DNA from: DASXAI01 sp963728985
GTDB lineage: Bacteria; Actinomycetota; Acidimicrobiia; Acidimicrobiales; Ilumatobacteraceae
Reading direction: 5' to 3'
DNA length: 64,000 nt
Assembly: GCA_963728985.1 (NCBI GenBank)
Contig: CAVSME010000011.1
Span: 1 to 64,000, forward strand
The notes below the pieces were generated by a model, which worked only from the letters and a program-made list of their open reading frames with translations, did not search any database and had not been told where the DNA came from. The position numbers were made by a program, and so were the translations under genes. Positions 16,531-25,746 of the stretch are shown piece after piece. Positions within the stretch are counted from its first letter, which is position 1. Each line of letters opens with the position of its first letter.

Positions 16531-19173
16531 TCAGGCGTCGAGGGCGGCGGCCAGCTCCGAACGGCCCGTGATCCCGAGCTTGCGGTAGACCCGGGCGAGG
16601 TGGGTGTCCACCGTTCTGGTCGACAACCCGAGGTGGTCGCCGATGGCTCGGCTGCTGCGACCCCCGACCGCCAGCAGGGCGACTTCGCGCTCGCGGGCCG
16701 TGAGCGGCTCGACACCGGCACCCCGGGCCAGCACCGGCGTGTGCAGGCCCCCGGCCCGCTGGGCGAGCTCGAACGACCGCTGCTGGGCCGCCGTGGCCAG
16801 GCGCGACTCGACGCGGGCGCGATGGAGATCGGCCAGCTCAGCGGCGGCTTCGGCGGCCAGGCAGAGCGAGTCGATGGCCTCGTAGCGATCCACCACATCG
16901 GCCTGGGCGACGACGTCGCGCGCGACGAGCGCCCGAGCATGGTCGGCGTGGATGGCGGCGATCGGCCCGTCGATGCAACCGGCGAGAGCCTCCAGGCGGC
17001 CGACGGCTTCGTGGGGAACGCCGAGCCGGACGAGATCGTGGAGCAGGGTGAGCTCGAAGATGTACATCTCGTCCTCGCGCATGGGGGCGATGGTGTCGCG
17101 GATGTGCTGGCGGGCCGACATCAGATCGCCCTGGCAGGCCATGAGCCACGCTCGGGTCCGCTCCCGGGTCGCCACCGACGTGGCCACCGGACTGTCGCCC
17201 ACCTCGTCGGCCAGCTTGAGGGCGGCCGCCGCCTCGGCGCACTCCCCGAGCAGCAGGTGGCCCTGGGCGACGCCGACGTGGGCCCACACCAGCGCGGCCT
17301 GCTGGCCCACCTTCGGAGCGATGTCGGCCACCTCGTGGAACCGGCGGATCGCCTCGCTGGCGCGCCCCGTGTCGCGGGCGATCTCGGCCAATGCCATGTC
17401 GAACCACACCCACGCCCCGAGCGCGCTGGTCGCCAGCGCCCGGTCGGCGGCCGGCTCGAGCATCTCGCGCGCGGCGCGGAAGTGGCCGGCGTAGGCCAGG
17501 GCCCGGGCGGCGTTGCCGACGTGCTGGGCGATGCCCCGGTGGGCCACCCAGCCGGGCAACTCGGCGTGATCGACCACCGCCTGCTCGGCGATGGCCCTCG
17601 CCTCGTCGTAGCGCCCCACGCTGAGCAGCCCCACCGCCAGCGCCCCCGCCAACTCCACCCGAGTGCGGGCCGACGCCACCGGCCCGACCGCACTGGCGAT
17701 GCGCAGCGCCTCGGCGGGGCGGCCGGCGCCGGCCAGCAGGCTGGCCCGCCGGGCGTCGACGGCGGCGATGGCGTCCGGATCGGTGAGCCGCTCGCGCGCC
17801 GCTTCGTGGGCCGCCAACGCGCCGTCGAGATCGCGATCGCCGAAGAAGCGGGCGTCGGCCAGCCGCTTGGCGAGGTGGGCGCGGCGGGCGTCATCGAGGT
17901 CCTCGTCCCACACGGTGGCCATCGCCCGCTCGATCTCGGTGACCTCGGCGTGCATCGAGTACGCCTCGACCAGCACTTCCACCCGGTCCACCGTGGCCAC
18001 GCCGGCCGCCTCGGCGGCGTTCACGAGCCGGATGGCGAGGGCCGGGTCGCGCCCGGCCAGGGCCAGCCGGGCGGCGCCCAGCAACCGCTCGCACGGAACG
18101 GCGCCGCCGGAAGCCACCCGCCACAGCGCCACCGGCAGGACATCCTCCCGCCGCCGTGCGCCATGGGCCTCGACCATGTCGGCCAGCTCGCTCTGGATGC
18201 GGCGCAGGCGCAGCGGCGGCAACGCCGTGCGGAGCACCTCGCCGTAGAGCGGATGGGTGAGGCGGACCGCCGTGCGCAGCCCCGACGTGGTGACGGCGAT
18301 GAGCCCACTGGCCTCCAACGCCTCCAGCGTGGCCCGGCCGTGGACGTCTTCGAGGTCGGCGAGGCCGAACCGCTCGCACACCGCCAGCAGCTCGAGCACG
18401 GCCAGGCCCGCCCGGGGCACGCCGGCCAGGTGTTCCGCCACCAGTTCGTCGAGTGCGGCGGTGGTGGGCAGGGGGCCGACCAGGTCCCACGCCCCGCCCA
18501 CGTTGGCCAGCACGTCGCGCTCACGTGCGCCCCGGACCAGCTCCGTGAGCACCTGGAGGTTGCCTTCCGAGAGCCGGGCCAGCTCGGCGCGGGCCGTCGC
18601 CGACACCGGGCCGTCGAGGGCCCGGTGCAGGAGGGCACCGAGTTCGTCAGCGCTGATCGGTCCGAGCTCCATGCGCACGAGGTGACCGTCACGGTGGAGC
18701 ACGGTGAACTGCGCCGACGGGGTCCGGTCGGTGCGCACCGTCCCGACGAGGAAGATCGTCCTCGACACGACGAGGGGCACGAGCACGGCGACCGAGGTGT
18801 CGTCGAGCAGATCGAGATCATCGACGAGCAGCACCAGGCGGTCGTCGCCGGCCAGGCGGCGCAGCTCGGCGCGGGCGGCGTGGAACAGGCCGGTGCGCTC
18901 GTCGTCGCCGATCCCGAGGTCGGCGGTCAGGCGCGCCGGCAGCAGGTGGGCGAGCGCGCCGAGCGGGATCTCCCGGGTGGCGGGATGGCCCACCGCCCGC
19001 TCGACGGGGCGGCCGCCCCGCTCGGCGAGGCGCAGCGCCTCCTCGGCCAGGCGCGTCTTGCCCACCCCGGCCGAGCCGTAGAGGATGACGCCGGCCCGCG
19101 CCGGATCGCGGTAGTGCCGGCCCAGCTCCTCGAGCTGGGCCGAGCGGCCGGTGAGCGGCCATGGAGCGATCAT
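16531..19173 (-). CDS. LAL-type (large ATP-binding LuxR) transcriptional regulator
   Basis: ATG 19173 gives 880 residues. Walker A is VILYGSAGVGKTRLAEEA (P-loop at residues 33-41) and Walker B is RLVLLVDDLDLLDD. A long TPR-like helical middle follows. The C-terminus is a LuxR/GerE helix-turn-helix (LTAREREVALLAVGGRSSRA, then AIGDHLGLSTRTVDTHLARV). LAL regulators are STAND-type switches that activate specific operons when their sensor region binds a ligand. It lies 83 bases downstream of the PIG-L gene on the same strand and upstream of the BTAD gene, so it probably controls or is part of this cluster. Confidence 0.9.
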   Translation of the reverse strand: MIAPWPLTGRSAQLEELGRHYRDPARAGVILYGSAGVGKTRLAEEALRLAERGGRPVERAVGHPATREIPLGALAHLLPARLTADLGIGDDERTGLFHAARAELRRLAGDDRLVLLVDDLDLLDDTSVAVLVPLVVSRTIFLVGTVRTDRTPSAQFTVLHRDGHLVRMELGPISADELGALLHRALDGPVSATARAELARLSEGNLQVLTELVRGARERDVLANVGGAWDLVGPLPTTAALDELVAEHLAGVPRAGLAVLELLAVCERFGLADLEDVHGRATLEALEASGLIAVTTSGLRTAVRLTHPLYGEVLRTALPPLRLRRIQSELADMVEAHGARRREDVLPVALWRVASGGAVPCERLLGAARLALAGRDPALAIRLVNAAEAAGVATVDRVEVLVEAYSMHAEVTEIERAMATVWDEDLDDARRAHLAKRLADARFFGDRDLDGALAAHEAARERLTDPDAIAAVDARRASLLAGAGRPAEALRIASAVGPVASARTRVELAGALAVGLLSVGRYDEARAIAEQAVVDHAELPGWVAHRGIAQHVGNAARALAYAGHFRAAREMLEPAADRALATSALGAWVWFDMALAEIARDTGRASEAIRRFHEVADIAPKVGQQAALVWAHVGVAQGHLLLGECAEAAAALKLADEVGDSPVATSVATRERTRAWLMACQGDLMSARQHIRDTIAPMREDEMYIFELTLLHDLVRLGVPHEAVGRLEALAGCIDGPIAAIHADHARALVARDVVAQADVVDRYEAIDSLCLAAEAAAELADLHRARVESRLATAAQQRSFELAQRAGGLHTPVLARGAGVEPLTAREREVALLAVGGRSSRAIGDHLGLSTRTVDTHLARVYRKLGITGRSELAAALDA

Positions 19174-19256
19174 CGACCCTCGGTCACCGGGATGCCTCCG
19201 TCCTCTCGCTAGCCATCTCTGGCCGGCGAGTGTACGGATGCTCCCGTGATCGGGAT

Positions 19257-20015
19257 TCAGGTCGTGACGTTCGACCGCGGCGAGGCCGTGTGCAGTGCGG
19301 TGCTGGCGTGAGCGAACGCCTCGGTGGACCACCACCGGCGGTAGACGTCCTCGCCGACCAGATCGATCAGTGGCTGCACCTGGGAGGCATGGGCCCGAAG
19401 GGCCGCCATCTTCCGCTCGTGCAGCCACCCTTCGCAGCGGACGATGCCGGCCGCCTCGGCCGGCGCCGTCGACGGTGGCACCTGGTCACCGAAGACACCG
19501 ACCCGTTCGTTCAGCTCGCCCCACTCCTCGTGGAACGTGGTCAGCTGGGTGGCGTACCACAGCTGCGCCGAGCGACCCCGCTGCTCCCACACAGCCGTCG
19601 TCCAGGCGGAGACGGCTCGGTGGTCGGGGTGGCCGGTCATGCCGTCGGGTCCGAACGTGACGATGGTGTCGGGTTGCACGGCGTCGACGATCCGACCGAT
19701 GGCGTCGATGGCCACGGTCTCGGGCACGTCCAGGCATCGCCCGTCGGTGTAGCCGAGCCAGTGGTGCTCGTGCACACCGGCGGCGGCGAGGCTGGCGGCC
19801 AGCTCCCGGCGGCGGTGCCGGGCGAGCTTGGCCGGCGGCCACCGCTCCGGGTCGTTCGTGCCGTGCTCGCCTGGCGTTGCCGTGATGACGACCACTCGCT
19901 GGCCGGCGCGGCGGGCCAGAGCCATGAGACCGGCGGACAGGTACGCCTCGTCGTCGGGGTGGGCCCACACGCCGAGCAGGGTGCCGACCTCGTGGCCGGA
20001 CATGGACGCGGTCAT
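19257..20015 (-). CDS. PIG-L/LmbE family deacetylase, copy 1
   Basis: ATG 20015 overlaps the FAD oxidoreductase stop (ATGA). The 252-residue protein has the zinc-site motif LGVWAHPDDEAYLSAGLMA near the start and GPDGMTGHPDHRAVSAW in the middle, with the Rossmann-like core of N-acetylglucosaminyl-type deacetylases (MshB, Mca, LmbE). The substrate could be an N-acyl or amide-bearing conjugate. Its close paralogue is at 34792-35511, again directly after an FAD oxidoreductase. The pairing is a strong hint of consecutive steps in one pathway, though the pathway itself is unknown. Confidence 0.85.
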   Translation of the reverse strand: MTASMSGHEVGTLLGVWAHPDDEAYLSAGLMALARRAGQRVVVITATPGEHGTNDPERWPPAKLARHRRRELAASLAAAGVHEHHWLGYTDGRCLDVPETVAIDAIGRIVDAVQPDTIVTFGPDGMTGHPDHRAVSAWTTAVWEQRGRSAQLWYATQLTTFHEEWGELNERVGVFGDQVPPSTAPAEAAGIVRCEGWLHERKMAALRAHASQVQPLIDLVGEDVYRRWWSTEAFAHASTALHTASPRSNVTT

Positions 20016-21190
20016 CGTGAACCCCCAGTGACAGCCGGCTCGTCGTCGAGCCGGGCGATGGTCTCGATCTCGTCGGCCATGGCCGCGCTGAGCTCGAGGA
20101 TGAGATCGACGATCTCGGCGTCCGTCCACCGCATGGCGGCGATCGTGTCGACGACGTCGAAGAGACGAAGCGACACACGGTTCCGGGTCTCGTGGAAGTG
20201 GTCGAAGGCGTCGGTCTCGGTCACGCCGTCCAGTGCGACGGCGGCGACGGCGCGCGCGACGAGCTCGGCATCGCGCAGCGCGTCGGTGAGCCCGTGGGCG
20301 CTGATGGGATCCTTCCAGTACCCGGCGTCACCGACCAGGGCCCAGCCCGGGCCGTACGGCACGCGCATGTACCCCGTCACGCCGCCGAAGGTGCGCAGGC
20401 CTACCGGCAGCCGGGCGGAGTGCAACCGGTAGGCCAGCGCGGGGGACGCCGTCCGCATGACATCGTGGAACACCTCGATGCCGCCCCGACCGATCCGGGC
20501 GGGGGTGGCGACGACGAAGACGCACGTCTGGTTCCCGTTCGTGGGGATCAGGCCGGCGCAGGCATTCGGGCGGAAGATCCACTCGTAGCCGTCCGTCTCC
20601 AGCTCGGGCCAGTAGCCGTAGATGCACGCGGTGGCGGCCGTGCCGCGCCGCTCGATGGGGGCGGCAACGGCATCGGCGATCGCCGAACGGAACCCGTCGG
20701 CACCGATCACCCAGCGGGCACGGTGCTGCACGGCGCGGCCGGTCGGGTCCCGGCCGTTCACGCCGTCGACGCGACCGCGGGCGTCGCGGGTGACGCCCGT
20801 GACCGTCGTGCCGTACTCGACGACGGCACCGGCGACGCGGGCGCCGTCAACGAGGATGGGGTCGAGCACGGTGCGGCGGGGGGCGTACAGGGCGTCGACG
20901 CCGCCGGCCGGCTTGACCGGCACCGGCACGCTGGCGCCGTCGTGGGTGAAGGTCGACACTCGCACCGCTGGCGTGCCGGCGGCGACGATGGCATCGAGCA
21001 CGCCCCACCGGTGCAGCTGGAGCACGCCAGCGCGCATGAGCGCATGGGTGGAGAGGGTGTCCGCCCCGTAGCTGCTGCGGTCGACGACGAGGACGTCGAG
21101 ACCGGCGCGCGCGAGGAGCATGGCGGTGGCCGCACCAGCGGCCCGGGCGCCGACGACAACGACGTCGTGCTGGGTGGATCGAGGGTTCAT
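20012..21190 (-). CDS. FAD-dependent oxidoreductase (geranylgeranyl-reductase/PHBH-like), copy 1
   Basis: The 392-residue protein starts MNPRSTQHDVVVVGARAAGA with a dinucleotide-binding beta-alpha-beta. RSSYGADTLSTHAL follows, then ARWVIGADGFRSAIAD (the second FAD motif) and GPGWALVGDAGYWKDP (the GD motif that contacts FAD ribityl). It belongs to the group that contains geranylgeranyl reductases, halogenases and PHBH-type hydroxylases. No membrane anchor is seen. The stop overlaps the PIG-L start, and a flavin monooxygenase gene ends 18 bases upstream. The paralogue at 33505-34669 shares domain order and many motifs. Confidence 0.85.
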   Translation of the reverse strand: MNPRSTQHDVVVVGARAAGAATAMLLARAGLDVLVVDRSSYGADTLSTHALMRAGVLQLHRWGVLDAIVAAGTPAVRVSTFTHDGASVPVPVKPAGGVDALYAPRRTVLDPILVDGARVAGAVVEYGTTVTGVTRDARGRVDGVNGRDPTGRAVQHRARWVIGADGFRSAIADAVAAPIERRGTAATACIYGYWPELETDGYEWIFRPNACAGLIPTNGNQTCVFVVATPARIGRGGIEVFHDVMRTASPALAYRLHSARLPVGLRTFGGVTGYMRVPYGPGWALVGDAGYWKDPISAHGLTDALRDAELVARAVAAVALDGVTETDAFDHFHETRNRVSLRLFDVVDTIAAMRWTDAEIVDLILELSAAMADEIETIARLDDEPAVTGGSR

Positions 21191-21208
21191 GTCAGTGTCC
21201 TTCCCGAC

Positions 21209-22441
21209 TCAGCAGGACGCGGGCTCGGGATGGCGCTGGCAGGCGATGCGGCCGGCGAGATGGGCAGCGTCGTGGCGAACGCCATCGATGAAGTTGGAGT
21301 CGCGGCGGTGCTGGAAGCGCTGTCCCATCACGTACACGCCCTCGACGGGCGTGACGCCGCGCCGCTGGATGATCTCGCCGCGCCCATCGATCACCGGGAC
21401 CTGCAGCCACGGGTACGAGCGCCGGAAGCCGGTGGCCCACACGATCGTGCTGACACCGTCGAGACGGTCGAGGGGCTCGACCGTACGCAATCGGGCCGGC
21501 GATTGGGCGGGCAGGACCTCGTCGCCGAGGCCATTGCTGGCGATGTGGGTCTCGATCTTGGCGAGGAGGCCGTCGAGCCGCTCGTCGGCGGCGGCGGTCG
21601 TCGTCGCGAGATCGTCGGCGAAGCGCAGCGACCCACCGTCGACGCCGGTCAGCCGGCCGGCGACGCGGACGCCGAGCCGCTGGAGCGCGGGCAGATCGAC
21701 GTCGCGATGATCGGGACGGCCGACGAGCTGGAGGGCGCCTTCGGCGCGAGCGCGAGCCGGATCGCTGACCTCGTCGATGGTCCGGGCGAACGTGCCGATG
21801 CGCTCGAGCCACCACCAGATGTCCATGCCGCGGTAGCGCCGCGGGACCCGGCTGTGACGGCCCACCGCCAACACGACGTCACGGCCGGCCCGAACGAGCT
21901 CGTCGGCGATCTGCACGCCGCTGGCGGCGGCGCCGACGACGACCACCCGCCCGTCCGGAAGAGCCGCCGGGTTGCGGTACGTGTTCGACGTGACCTGGGC
22001 GATGCTGGGATGCACCTGCCCGGCGAACCCGGGCACGCGGGCCTCGTCGCACCAGCCGGTGGCCAGCACGACGTTGCGGGCCCGCCACTCACCCGCTGAC
22101 GTCTCCACCGCGAAGCCGCTGCCGCAGGCGCGCAGGGCGAGGACCTCCGCACCCTCCTCGATGGGCGCATCGAACGACCGGGCGTACGCGGTGAGGTAGT
22201 CGGCCAGCTCGTGCGCGCTCATGTAGCCGTCGGGATCGGACCCTTCGTACTGCCACCCCGGCAGCCGGCTGGCCCAGTTCGGGGTGAGGAGCCGCAACGA
22301 ATCCCATGTCCGGCTGCGCCAGCGCTCGGCGGCGTGGCCTCGCTCGAGCACGACGTGGTCGATGGCGGCGTCGGTCAGACAGCGGCTCATGGCCAATCCG
22401 GCCTGGCCGGCGCCGATCACGAGGGTGTGGGTGGTGGACAC
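21209..22441 (-). CDS. Flavin-containing monooxygenase / NAD(P)-binding oxidoreductase
   Basis: The 410-residue protein has an N-terminal FAD motif (TLVIGAGQAGLAMSRCL) and a central NADPH motif (GRVVVVGAAASGVQIADEL). It also has the FMO-type signatures LLTPNWASRLPGWQYEG and TIVWATGFRRSYPWL. Family members add oxygen to nitrogen or sulfur atoms or perform similar NADPH-dependent oxidations. It lies between osmC (81 bases) and the FAD oxidoreductase (18 bases) on one strand and is likely co-transcribed with them. Confidence 0.85.
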   Translation of the reverse strand: MSTTHTLVIGAGQAGLAMSRCLTDAAIDHVVLERGHAAERWRSRTWDSLRLLTPNWASRLPGWQYEGSDPDGYMSAHELADYLTAYARSFDAPIEEGAEVLALRACGSGFAVETSAGEWRARNVVLATGWCDEARVPGFAGQVHPSIAQVTSNTYRNPAALPDGRVVVVGAAASGVQIADELVRAGRDVVLAVGRHSRVPRRYRGMDIWWWLERIGTFARTIDEVSDPARARAEGALQLVGRPDHRDVDLPALQRLGVRVAGRLTGVDGGSLRFADDLATTTAAADERLDGLLAKIETHIASNGLGDEVLPAQSPARLRTVEPLDRLDGVSTIVWATGFRRSYPWLQVPVIDGRGEIIQRRGVTPVEGVYVMGQRFQHRRDSNFIDGVRHDAAHLAGRIACQRHPEPASC

Positions 22442-22522
22442 GGGAAACGGGCTCCTTCTGCGATGCCCCGCCGCGGTCCGGGCCGGCGTCGTTGCCGGCC
22501 GGACCGTCAGCGGGTGGGGGGG

Positions 22523-23086
22523 TCAACCGGCGTCGACCGTGATCTCGACTGGGACGCCGTTGGTCAGCACGTCGAACACGGCGGACCGCCTGCGGGACTG
22601 CTCGACGATCTTCTTCAGCTTCTCGGGGTTGTCACCGCGCAGGCGGAAGCTCACCTGCACGTTCTGGTAGCCGTTGCGCACCTCGTCCGACAGTCCGAGG
22701 ATGCCCATCAGGTCGATGTCGCCTTCGACGGTGGACTCGACCGATTCGAGGTTCACGCCCCGAGCGGCGGCGATGTTGGCGATGCCGGCCGTGAGGCACG
22801 CGGCGAGCGCGTGGAGGAGGTACTCGACGGGCGTCGGGCCGTTGTCGCGGCCGACGAGGACAGCCGGGTGGTCGGCGTCGAGCGTGAAGGACTTCTCGTG
22901 GGTCATCTCCTGTGTGGCGCCGTAGAAGCCATGAAGGGTCGACTGGTTGTGGGTGCCGTTCACCCAGCGGTTCGTGGCGCGGAACTGGAACTTGGCGATC
23001 TCGGGCGTGGTCCGGACAGCATCGATGGTGGCGAACAGCGTCGCCGTGTCGACACCGTTGCGGTTCGGGTTCTCGGTGACGGTCAC
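22523..23086 (-). CDS. OsmC family protein
   Basis: The 187-residue protein contains GRDNGPTPVEYLLHALAACL and, near the end, SAVFDVLTNGVPVEITV, both typical of the OsmC/Ohr superfamily. Only one candidate peroxidatic cysteine is visible (Cys97 in HALAACLTAG). The position of the second redox cysteine of classic Ohr proteins is occupied by serine or arginine residues. The subgroup may therefore bind acyl or thiol compounds rather than reduce organic peroxides by the standard mechanism. As first gene of the minus-strand osmC, FMO, FAD, PIG-L series, it faces the tandem GACCTTCC repeats at 23135-23153. Confidence 0.85.
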   Translation of the reverse strand: MTVTENPNRNGVDTATLFATIDAVRTTPEIAKFQFRATNRWVNGTHNQSTLHGFYGATQEMTHEKSFTLDADHPAVLVGRDNGPTPVEYLLHALAACLTAGIANIAAARGVNLESVESTVEGDIDLMGILGLSDEVRNGYQNVQVSFRLRGDNPEKLKKIVEQSRRRSAVFDVLTNGVPVEITVDAG

Positions 23087-23134
23087 GTCGGTCTCCTTGG
23101 TACGTCGTTCCTGGTGGGATGACCGTAAGAGAGC

Positions 23135-23153
23135 GACCTTCCCGCGACCTTCC
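23135..23153 (+). promoter_or_regulatory. Tandem GACCTTCC repeats, candidate SARP/BTAD site A
   Basis: GACCTTCC occurs at 23135-23142 and again at 23146-23153, an exact direct repeat with an 11-base period (one helical turn). It lies in the divergent gap between osmC (start 23086, minus) and the MaoC gene (start 23204, plus). The same arrangement recurs upstream of the second FAD oxidoreductase and, degenerate, upstream of the VOC gene. SARP regulators are known to bind direct repeats with this periodicity. Confidence 0.45.
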
Positions 23154-23203
23154 TCTTCTTCGCAGCGCCTCTTCGGCGCCGACTCGCGAATAAGGTGCGG
23201 CCC

Positions 23204-23698
23204 GTGGCTTCCTCACTTGTGCCGCCCGAGACCCGAGAGATGGTGGGCCAGCCGCTGGGCGACCCCGTCTCCGCGGTCGTGACCCGGCGCGAGGCGCAGC
23301 GCTACGCCCGGGCCGTCGGCGATCTCTCGCCCATCTACTTCGACGAGACCGCCGCCCGGGCCGCCGGCTACGACGGGCTCGTCGCGCCGCCGACGTTCGT
23401 AGGCCACGCCGTGGTCGAAGGAGCGACACTCGACGACCTGCGCGTCGACGGCATGTGGCTCGATCGAGGCCCGCGCCTGCGCCTCAGCGTGTCGCGCAGC
23501 ATGTTCGGCGGCGAGGAGTGGGAGTTCCACCGGCCCGTCCTGGTGGGCGACACCATCACCGCGCAGCGCCGGCTCGGTGCGGTGGAGGAGAAGGACGGAC
23601 GCTCCGGGCCGTTCGTGCTGATCCACTACGAGACCACGTTCACCAACCAGCACGATGAGGTCGTGGCCGTGTCGCGGCTCGTGGGGATCGCCCGATGA
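23204..23698 (+). CDS. MaoC-like dehydratase, N-terminal hotdog subunit
   Basis: A 164-residue single-hotdog protein with VTRREAQRYARAVGDLSPIY, YDGLVAPPTFVGHAVVEG and EWEFHRPVLVGDTITAQRRL, as in the FAS1-like dehydratase N-terminal domain. It overlaps the next gene by four bases. Two-gene MaoC pairs form heteromeric enoyl-CoA hydratases. In this arrangement the N-terminal type is usually the non-catalytic half that helps bind the acyl-CoA. GTG 23204 has AAGG at a proper distance. In-frame GTG 23195 is the alternative. Confidence 0.8.
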   Translation: MASSLVPPETREMVGQPLGDPVSAVVTRREAQRYARAVGDLSPIYFDETAARAAGYDGLVAPPTFVGHAVVEGATLDDLRVDGMWLDRGPRLRLSVSRSMFGGEEWEFHRPVLVGDTITAQRRLGAVEEKDGRSGPFVLIHYETTFTNQHDEVVAVSRLVGIAR

Positions 23699-24111
23699 GC
23701 GGCCAGCCGCTCCCCGGTGATCTCGCCGCCGGCGACGAGCTCCCGCCCGCCACCCGGAACGCATCACGCGCCCAGCTGTTCCTCTACAGCGCTGCCACCC
23801 ACAACCCGCACCGCATCCACTACGACCGCGACTACGCCCTCACCGAGGGACACCCGGACATCATCGTGCACGGCCCGCTGCAGGGCGCGTGGCTCAGCCA
23901 GTACGTGACCGACTGGGCCGGACCGAAGGGTCGCATGGTGGCGCTGACATGGCAGAACCGCCGCTCCGCACTCCCCGAGCACGACTACATCTTCCGGGGC
24001 ACGGTGCGGGCCGTCGATGGAGACGTCGTGCACCTCGACGTGTGGGCCGAAGACGGCGACGGCACGGTGCTGATGCCGGGCACGGCAACCGTGCGCCTGC
24101 CAACCGCCTGA
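23695..24111 (+). CDS. MaoC-like dehydratase, catalytic hotdog subunit
   Basis: ATG overlaps the preceding stop (ATGA). The 138-residue protein contains QLFLYSAATHNPHRIHYDRD, the R-hydratase-2 motif in which Asp/Asn and His are catalytic, then HGPLQGAWLSQYVTDW. With its partner it would hydrate trans-2-enoyl-CoA or an analogue such as a steroid side-chain enoyl-CoA. The pair is isolated from other beta-oxidation genes here, and the substrate cannot be told. Confidence 0.82.
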   Translation: MSGQPLPGDLAAGDELPPATRNASRAQLFLYSAATHNPHRIHYDRDYALTEGHPDIIVHGPLQGAWLSQYVTDWAGPKGRMVALTWQNRRSALPEHDYIFRGTVRAVDGDVVHLDVWAEDGDGTVLMPGTATVRLPTA

Positions 24112-24119
24112 CGAGTCGC

Positions 24120-24929
24120 CTACGAGCGCCGGGCGACGGCCAGCAGATGGGCGCTGAGCCCCGCCAGCGCCGGCTCGGACTCGACCAGCCGGGCCGCATC
24201 GACGATGACGGCCCGGTCGGACTCGTCGGGCCAGCGGGCGTCGAGCGACGACAGCCACCCAGCCAGTCCCTCGACCCCGACCAGTTCCACGACGTGGAGA
24301 TCGGCGGCGGTGATCTCCTCGCGCAGCTCGTCCGGATGGTGGAAGAACGCCGTCGTGAACCAGTGGGCGTGGTCGTCGGGGTTGGTGTGGCGACCGTCGC
24401 CAAGGTCGCGCTGCACGATCTGGCGGAACGCCGCGTCGAACAGGAAGCCACGGGCCAGACCATCGAAGAGCGACGCGAAGCGACTGATGGCGGCGACCGC
24501 GACCGGACCGCCATGGCGCACAACGCGGCGAGCCTCGCCGAGAGCGGCCAGACGATCGGCCCGCTCGACCAAGTGGTACAGCGGACCGAGGAGCAGGACG
24601 GCATCGAAGCCGGCGTCGCCAAGGTCGAGCTGCCGGGCGTCACCGACGTCAGCACGGAAGGCACGACTGCGAAACGCGTCGCGAGCCTGCTCCACGTGCC
24701 GAGGGGTGACGTCGATCAGCTGGACCTCGTACCCATCGTCGAGCAGCCAGCGGGCGTGCACGCCGGTACCACCGCCAACGTCGAGCACGCGCGCCGGCGG
24801 CGGCGGCAGGTGACGGCGCAGGATCTCCTGCGTGCGCACCAGCTCCAACTCGGCGAGCCCGCCGACCAAGCGGTCCTCCTCGCGCTCACGCTCGTAGTGG
24901 CGCACCACGACGTCGAGCTCGTCGTCCAC
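24120..24929 (-). CDS. SAM-dependent methyltransferase
   Basis: From GTG 24929 the protein has 269 residues. It has class I methyltransferase motifs: ARVLDVGGGTGVHARWLLDD (motif I, SAM binding), VQLIDVTPRHVEQA (motif II), FDAVLLLGPLYHL (motif IV) and a GGPVAVAAISRF strand. The C-terminal lid is helical. The substrate is unknown. The frame is open upstream to ATG 25046, but that would overlap the merR gene, so GTG 24929 is preferred, with moderate certainty. It converges on the MaoC pair with an 8-base gap. Confidence 0.75.
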   Translation of the reverse strand: MDDELDVVVRHYEREREEDRLVGGLAELELVRTQEILRRHLPPPPARVLDVGGGTGVHARWLLDDGYEVQLIDVTPRHVEQARDAFRSRAFRADVGDARQLDLGDAGFDAVLLLGPLYHLVERADRLAALGEARRVVRHGGPVAVAAISRFASLFDGLARGFLFDAAFRQIVQRDLGDGRHTNPDDHAHWFTTAFFHHPDELREEITAADLHVVELVGVEGLAGWLSSLDARWPDESDRAVIVDAARLVESEPALAGLSAHLLAVARRS

Positions 24930-24976
24930 CGCGCCGACGGTAACGAAGCCGAGCCGTTGACGGCCGGCCTTTTTCC

Positions 24977-25641
24977 TCAGCCGGCCGCGGGCGCGATCGG
25001 CATCTGGAGCTCGGTGACGCAGCGCGATGGATCGTCGTCGTGCCACTCCCGGTACAGCTCTCGGCTCCGGCCGACGGGCCTGGTATGCACCACCACCGAC
25101 CCGTCGTCGGCGGGCTCCTCGTACCAGGCCACCATCATGCGGAATGAGACTCTCGCTTGCTGAAGGCGGGCGAGGAGGAGCGGCACCATCCGACCGAACA
25201 CGGGCCCGAGGGGAAGGCCGAGCCCTTCGGACACATCGGTGATGGCGGCCACCCGCAGCGGCTCGGTCTGCTTGATCACGACATCCTGCATCGACATGGG
25301 ACTGGCTCCTTCCAGGGCCTTCAGATGGCCCTCCACGCGGCGGAGGCGGGCGTGCTCGTCGGCCAGCGTCTGCTCGATCTGGGCGCTGCGCAGGAGCAGC
25401 ATCCCTCGCAACTGCTCGACCGTCGGCTCCTCGTCGAGCATGGCCCGATCTGCGCCAGGCTGAAGCCGAGGTCGCGCAACGCCACCAGCCGGTGGAGTCG
25501 AGCGAGCTGAGCCACCGCGTAGGAGCGGTAGGCCGTGGCGCCGTCGACGTGCTCGGGGCGCAGCAGGCCGAGCTGGTCGTAGTGACGCAGCATCCGGGGC
25601 GAGACCTGGCCGAGACGGGCGAACTGACCGATGCTCAACAT
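24977..25641 (-). pseudogene. MerR-family regulator with GyrI-like domain, frameshifted
   Basis: The 5' frame (25641) encodes a textbook MerR winged helix: MLSIGQFARLGQVSPRMLRH, YDQLGLLRPE, AYRSYAVAQLARLHRLVALR and DLGFSLAQIG. Near 25441-25447 the frame shifts by one missing base. The second frame continues MLDEEPTVEQLRGMLLLRSA with the coiled-coil linker (LRRVEGHLKALEG) and a GyrI-like ligand domain (VVIKQTEPLRVAAITDVSEG). Restoring one base gives a normal 220-residue BltR-type drug-sensing activator. The upstream gap contains TTGACC and TTGACAC on the minus strand, as expected for a MerR-type promoter. Real mutation and assembly error are both possible. Confidence 0.8.
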
Positions 25642-25693
25642 GACGGTGCCATCTCACGCCCTCTCACCGTGTCAAGGTCAACTCCCAAAACGA

Positions 25694-25728
25694 CCGGAGC
25701 ACCGTCCCATGATGAGACGGTGCTCCGG
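25694..25728 (-). terminator. Rho-independent terminator after the Baeyer-Villiger monooxygenase
   Basis: A perfect 13-bp stem, CCGGAGCACCGTC/GACGGTGCTCCGG, has a 9-base loop. Read on the minus strand it is followed by TCGTTTTGGG, a short T-tract, and it starts 19 bases past the monooxygenase stop. It also insulates the merR gene that follows on the same strand. Confidence 0.75.
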
Positions 25729-25746
25729 CAGTTGCGACGGAAAGGG

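Noticed and set aside
16860..18500. Long plus-strand ORFs antisense to the LAL regulator
   Set aside because: High-GC third positions keep antisense frames open. The minus-strand frame has clear family motifs from end to end.
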